From Haloarcula sp. CBA1127 (GTDB lineage Archaea > Halobacteriota > Halobacteria > Halobacteriales > Haloarculaceae), in the NCBI RefSeq assembly GCF_001485575.1, contig NZ_BCNB01000003.1, positions 43,871-107,870 on the forward strand: 64,000 bases of DNA, written 5' to 3'. A program made the translations under genes and the position numbers. Shown here one piece after another: positions 59,922 to 64,000 of this stretch (positions within the stretch are counted from its first letter, which is position 1; every line of letters starts with the position of its first letter). Under the pieces are notes generated by a model, which was not told the DNA's origin, did no database searches, and was given only the letters and a program-made list of their open reading frames with translations.

Positions 59922-60741
59922 TGTTTATTTCCTCCAGTAGCTCTGCGATGCTGAGATAACAGTCGCGAAGCTCATTGATTGGGTCACTATCCCACGGATA
60001 ACCCGCGTCGTCTGGATCATAGGCATAAATTGATGTTTCGTATTCGATAGCGTGTTCAATTGCGTCTCTGTCTGGAACTGAGAGAACTCGATCTTCCCCG
60101 AACGTCTCAGTGAACCAGTCCTGCATATCTTCTGCGATGGAGCCTTGAGCTGGGACTTGATTTAGGATGGCTCCAATAGCCCTAATCTTGACCTCGAACT
60201 GGTCTTCTAGAGTCTCTACTTCATCAAACAAGATCTTAAGCGACTCCTGAGCGATAACATTCGGCTCGCTTGGGAATAAGACGTTCTCTGCAGCGAGAAG
60301 TGCAGCATCGGCGAGCGGCCCAAGATTTGGAGGCGAGTCGATCAGGACATAGTCATAGTCGATGTCAGAGCGGTTGAGAGCGATTTTTAGAGACTCAAAG
60401 CCTCGCCGATCAGTGTACAAAGACTTCTCGGCAAGGAAATTCCGCATATGCGCAGGAATAATGTCGTACTCCCCACCGGAGATGATGAGATCATCTAACT
60501 GGTCGAATTCCATATCTCCATCTTGGGTTAGGACATCAATCAGTGCCTCCGCGTCTTCATTTGGGTTGTCAGAGAACTGTCTATATTGCTCTTTATGCCC
60601 GAGTTTGAGCGTTAAAGCTCCCTGCGGATCAGCATCTATTGCGAGCACGTCATGGCCACGTTCAGCGAGTGCGCCTGCCGTGTTGATCGTTGTCGTTGTC
60701 TTTCCGACTCCCCCTTTCTGCATACCAATTGTGACTCTCAT
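59914..60741 (-). CDS. parA: ParA/Soj partition ATPase
   Basis: A protein of 275 aa beginning MRVTIGMQKGGVGKTTTTIN, the deviant Walker A of ParA, followed by DVLAIDADPQGALTLKLG (Walker A') and YDYVLIDSPPNLGPLADAAL (Walker B). It lacks the N-terminal helix-turn-helix of larger plasmid ParA proteins, so regulation probably lies with the partner. It segregates replicon copies. The upstream palindromic region (60745-60950) is the likely centromere and promoter. Confidence 0.93.
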   Translation of the reverse strand: MRVTIGMQKGGVGKTTTTINTAGALAERGHDVLAIDADPQGALTLKLGHKEQYRQFSDNPNEDAEALIDVLTQDGDMEFDQLDDLIISGGEYDIIPAHMRNFLAEKSLYTDRRGFESLKIALNRSDIDYDYVLIDSPPNLGPLADAALLAAENVLFPSEPNVIAQESLKILFDEVETLEDQFEVKIRAIGAILNQVPAQGSIAEDMQDWFTETFGEDRVLSVPDRDAIEHAIEYETSIYAYDPDDAGYPWDSDPINELRDCYLSIAELLEEINNE

Positions 60742-60744
60742 GTA

Positions 60745-60950
60745 CGCACCTCTCGAAATTTTCGAAGTTTGCGAAGTTTGCGGGCCATTCGTATATGTCG
60801 TATATTACGCCATGTACATAAATTCCAGTGCGACAGATATAAGACATATATTACGCAACTTCCGTAAGACTTGGAAGTTGCGAAATATCCGTAATATACG
60901 TAGTGTTCGTAATTTCCAGCTATTTCGAATAGTACGGCTGTCACTGTCGA
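60745..60950. repeat. Centromere-like palindromic region upstream of parA
   Basis: Direct repeats of GAAGTTTGC start next to the parA start (about 60763-60780). TATATTACG (60847-60855) is inverted at 60890-60898 and encloses a perfect 9-bp inverted repeat GCAACTTCC (60855-60863) / GGAAGTTGC (60873-60881). TATATTACG also occurs at 60801, and GTAATATACG and GTAATTTCC follow. Iterated short words around parA promoters are typical of parS/centromeres. Confidence 0.6.
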
Positions 60951-61050
60951 ATCAAGGGTAGCTAACTGATACTTACCCTACCCCCATTGGAGTCGAGTCC
61001 GGGTACTAGATTTAGCGTCTCAAGCAGTTGTCAACCAGTTTTCGGACACC

Positions 61051-61072
61051 CACACACCGTCTTCGAAGTATC
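61051..61072 (+). repeat. Origin repeat 1
   Basis: CACACACCGTCTTCGAAGTATC. Same word as the other four copies around orc1; probably an initiator-binding box. Confidence 0.7.
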
Positions 61073-61318
61073 CTCCTGGATTGGTGTTTGTGGAGAATAG
61101 TCGATAACCAACTCATGCAGAGCAGTTTGAGGAATAATGGATAATTGAAATGGTGGAAGATAAGATATTAAATTGACTATTGTATGAGATAGATTTAATA
61201 AGAAGGGAGAAAAACCAAATCCGTACCACTACTTGAGAAATAGTATCAACAGACTAAGAATCATCAAGAGCATCGCAAAGTATGCCCATAACTCTACTAC
61301 TCGCTTATTTTAAACAAA

Positions 61319-61339
61319 GATACTTCGAAGACGGTGTGT
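61319..61339 (-). repeat. Origin repeat 2
   Basis: Inverted copy: GATACTTCGAAGACGGTGTG and one more base, exact over the core. Confidence 0.7.
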
Positions 61340-61394
61340 CTCTATCCATTCTGATTATACTTCAGAACAACTTATCCGTGGAACCTGCCACAAA

Positions 61395-61415
61395 GATACT
61401 TCGAAGACGGTGTGT
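61395..61415 (-). repeat. Origin repeat 3
   Basis: Second inverted copy, 76 bp from repeat 2 in the same orientation and exact over the core. Confidence 0.7.
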
Positions 61416-61436
61416 GGCTCCCCCTATGTAGATATG

Positions 61437-62728
61437 CTAATCCTCCGCAAAATTGCGCTTCTGTGCCTGAATCACTCGCTTAAGGCCATCTTCGTGGTGA
61501 CTCAAATCAGCAATACGTTCGTCTTGCTCTAACCGCTTCTTGATTTCTCCGGGGTCACGCTTGAACTCATACATCAAGTACATCCCCCACCTTGTTTTCC
61601 GCCGAGGCTTTTCCTCTCGTGATCGAGCTGCCCATACGTCCCGACCTCACGGACATAGTTGTTGAACGTCTCCCGTGTCCGTCCATCTGCATCAAGCACA
61701 TCCGTCAGAAACTGGTACACCGGGAACGCCACCCGCGATGACGCCGTCGTTGACCCACTCTTCCCGAACTCCGCCACCGCGGCTGTCGCATATAACGAGA
61801 TTTTCTTCTGTGTCGTCAGTCCTTCCACAAGCTTGAGAGAACGGTCAGTCTCAACATCCTCTTGAGCTTCCCGAACGTGATTCTCGGTCACAGTCAGATC
61901 ACCGTTCTCATTCGCGACGTCGCCTGCCTTCCGAAGAAGATCAATAGCTTTCCGAGCGTCTCCATGACTTTGAGCAGCGAAGGCAGAAGTCAACGGGATA
62001 ACGTCCTCGGATAATGCGTCCTGAATAAATGCGTCTTCCCGGTTCCGGAGAATCTCCTGTAGTTGGTTAGCATCGTAGTCGGAAAAGGGAATGTCCCGTG
62101 GGTTGAACGAACTTTCCGCTCGTGCGTCCAGGTTATTCATGAACTCAGGGTCGTTGGTTAGTGCAGCTACTGATACCTGAATATCTATGCTCTCAATGCT
62201 GGCGCGGCTGAGTTGGTAGATTAAATCCGAATATGCGGGTTCGCTTGAAGATGACCGCCGACCGAGTAGCAAGTCAATTTCGTCTAAGACAAACACGACA
62301 GAGTCGTATCCTTCATCTAGCAGATCGTAGAGACGGTCATACTTCGTACTCGTAGAGACGCCATGCCGCGCGACTCCGATTTCTTCGTTGAGGTCATGAG
62401 CAGCTTCACGGACAAGTGCGTACACGGCTTCGTCAAGACTCCTGAGATTTTGGCAATTAATTCGGAGTGTACCGAACTCATAACCCCGATTCTTAGATAT
62501 GTCTCGGATTTGCCGGGCAACAGCGTCAAATATCAGCGATTTCCCTGTTCCTGCAGGACCGTAGAGTAGTAAGTTCGGTGGGCGGTTTTCATTCAGAACC
62601 TTCCGAAGATTAGAGACGACAGTTCTCAGTTGATCGTCGCGGCCAACAATACGGTCTCTGTCGATAATCGTGTCGGGCTCCACTAGATTCCGATTTCTGA
62701 ACCACTGACTCCTCGCCTGCCTGTTCAA
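61437..62728 (-). CDS. orc1: Orc1/Cdc6 replication initiator with a 3' frameshift
   Basis: The open frame runs 62728 to 61574 (384 aa): NLLLYGPAGTGKSLIFDAVA (Walker A), SVVFVLDEIDLLLGRRSS (Walker B), and SSFNPRDIPFSDYDANQLQE with a sensor/winged-helix C-terminal half. It ends GGKQGGGCT at a TGA, but the frame one base away continues as MYLMYEFKRDPGEIKKRLEQ to a natural TAG at 61437. The break falls in a run of five C/G at 61584-61588, so a lost G (mutation or sequencing error) is likely. The protein should bind the surrounding origin repeats. Loss of about 46 C-terminal residues would shorten the DNA-binding winged helix. Confidence 0.85.
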
Positions 62729-62920
62729 TCATCTCCCGCACGGTGAGTGAATCGTCAGTATCTCCCACATTATTCCCTGATGATGGTCGCTGTCAGTCAT
62801 ATATCCCGATGTATCTCCCATCCACATAAATATACTACACCACGTTCGAAGTAACATCTCACTATTCTTGGCAACTGCAGTCTCTTATACCGGAATATCG
62901 TTATCTACTAAAATAGAATT

Positions 62921-62942
62921 CACGCACCGTCTTCGGAGTATC
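62921..62942 (+). repeat. Origin repeat 4
   Basis: CACGCACCGTCTTCGGAGTATC, differing from the consensus at two positions. Confidence 0.65.
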
Positions 62943-62955
62943 ATTGGATATCCAA

Positions 62956-62975
62956 ACACACCGTCTTCGAAGTAT
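62956..62975 (+). repeat. Origin repeat 5
   Basis: ACACACCGTCTTCGAAGTAT, exact over the core and 35 bp from repeat 4 in the same orientation. Confidence 0.7.
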
Positions 62976-63189
62976 TATCGTCATGTACACAACAAGAGCG
63001 AATGAAAAGCTCATACCATTACTTGGATGAGATTATGTGTTCGTTAAAGGACAGAATTTGAGCGAGATTGATATAGCTACATAGACTTTACCAGACACAG
63101 AAAGCCCGAGTATTCAGACACAGAGTGCCTGAAACACCGAAATTCTGGTTTTGTAGATAGGTTTGTATTATTCACATAAGCACCACCAG

Positions 63190-64000
63190 TTTTAGGCGGG
63201 AGGCCGCTGTACGGGAAGCATGGATCGTCTTCCGCCTGCATACGACCGCTACTCCTGGGGATGACGCCCTCGAAGCCGCCATCGAGAAACGACTCGTCGA
63301 TATCGACTCCGGGGCGCTACCGAACAAACGTCGCCAGCGTGCTGCGAAAGTTCGCAACGTGGGCTCGGGACCAGCATACCATCTCCAATCCAGAGGATAT
63401 CGACGATGATCTCTGTCGGCAATACGCTCGTGACCTCGCCCGGGCTGACGGCAGAGACGATATTCTCACCCGAGACTGCCGCCGCTACTTCGCATACGTC
63501 CGCTCGTTTCTCACATGGCCGTCTACGAGGGCCTGATCCCGACGAACCCAGCCAAGACCAACCACGCCGAAGGTCCGCTCCCGACCGATGAGACCGAAAC
63601 AGACCAGCAGTACTGGACTGCACGGGACCGCGACGCCATCTGTGCCACTGCGACCGCCCGCGTCGACGACGCCGGCGAGGGCGACGACGTCGACCGCACG
63701 GCGGCCTACCGCGACCAGGCACTCGTCTTCTCCTCGCCTACTCCGGTGCGCGTAGTGCAGAACTGGTCGCTGTTTCTGATGATGAAGAACGGAACGGCTG
63801 CGGTGGCGGCACGTCGATTTAGAGGGAGGCACAATGCAGGTGTTCGGCAAGAACCGCACCCGAGAATCTGCGCCGATCCTCGATGACGCGCTTCGCCCGC
63901 TTCGGCGCTGGAAGCAACTTCGAGAGCCCGACGAGAATGCAGCTGTGTTTCCCAGACTCGACAACGCGGCGAAGGCACTTGACCCGACGCCGTCGATCAC
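63190..64000 (+). pseudogene. Decayed tyrosine recombinase, running off the window
   Basis: A XerC/D-type integrase can be read across four frames: DDALEAAIEKRLVDIDSG, then RYRTNVASVLRKFATWARDQ and CRRYFAYVRSFLTW, then AVYEGLIPTNPAKTNHAEGP, then LLAYSGARSAELVAVSDDEE (containing the first catalytic Arg), then MQVFGKNRTRESAPILDDAL. Breaks lie near 63316 (extra G), 63525 (missing G), 63728 (missing C) and 63795. The remaining His, Arg and Tyr would lie beyond 64000. It is inactive in its present form unless errors in the sequence explain the breaks. Confidence 0.75.

Larger units (their letters stand above)
60951..61436. other. Origin half-region, parA side
   Basis: AT-rich non-coding DNA carrying three origin repeats (61051, 61319, 61395) between parA and orc1. 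The duplex-unwinding region is probably the AT-rich part at about 61130-61250. Confidence 0.6.
62729..63189. other. Origin half-region, recombinase side
   Basis: AT-rich non-coding DNA with origin repeats 4 and 5 and the orc1 promoter (in minus orientation TATATTTATGTGG at about 62822-62834). Nothing else recognised. Confidence 0.55.

Noticed and set aside
61051..62975. CRISPR array made of the repeats around orc1
   Set aside because: Repeats are few, in both orientations and at irregular spacing, and flank an initiator gene, so they are origin boxes.

Overview
The window reads as part of a haloarchaeal (class Halobacteria) megaplasmid or large integrated plasmid. The proteins are very acidic and most genes are GC-rich. 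Promoters are archaeal TATA boxes followed by very short leaders. Tat-type lipoprotein and exported signals, N-glycosylation sequons, an Orc1/Cdc6 initiator, a ParA partition ATPase and an ISH8-like transposon are all typical of halophilic archaea. I cannot name a species from the sequence. No rRNA, tRNA or CRISPR array was seen.

Layout. 1-0.7 kb: remnant of a transposase. 0.8-13.9 kb: a defence island with a divergent small regulator-like gene, two paralogous Eco57I-type adenine methylases flanking a phospholipase D/Snf2-type helicase, and a HEPN-domain protein overlapping the second methylase. 14.2-30 kb: a conjugation module with a large winged-helix protein on the minus strand and, on the plus strand, an overlapping operon: VirB2-like pilin, sequon-rich surface protein, Tat lipoprotein, VirB6-like membrane protein, VirB4 ATPase, two small DNA-binding-type proteins, a small histidine-triad relaxase and a VirD4-type coupling ATPase. 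30-38 kb: sparse GC-rich DNA with structured repeats, a Tat-PQQ-propeller/Mrr-nuclease/J-domain fusion, a zinc protein, an OB-fold plus zinc-finger protein and a strongly folded RNA candidate. 38.2-39.6 kb: an intact ISH8-like IS with a perfect 10-bp target duplication, followed by an ApeA-type HEPN defence gene.

41-59 kb is a mosaic of small plasmid genes. Many are preceded by the same leader (TTTTGTG followed by a hairpin that buries the Shine-Dalgarno). Between them lie an MCM N-terminal domain fused to a PD-(D/E)XK nuclease, a membrane-anchored HNH nuclease, an uncharacterised 510-aa protein, decayed duplicate gene pairs, paired winged-helix genes and membrane-protein operons. A pair of 89-bp MITEs and a solo ISH8 end bracket much of this region. 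59-63 kb holds the replicon core: PadR-type regulator, ParA with a small partner, a palindromic centromere-like region, and an Orc1/Cdc6 gene (with a 3' frameshift) surrounded by five copies of an origin repeat. The window ends in a decayed tyrosine recombinase.

Together this is a self-transmissible replicon carrying several independent nuclease, HEPN and methylase systems. The best candidates for undescribed biology are the two-methylase/PLD-helicase/HEPN island, the MCM-nuclease fusion, the PQQ-Mrr-DnaJ protein, the compact archaeal relaxase, and the shared SD-burying leader.
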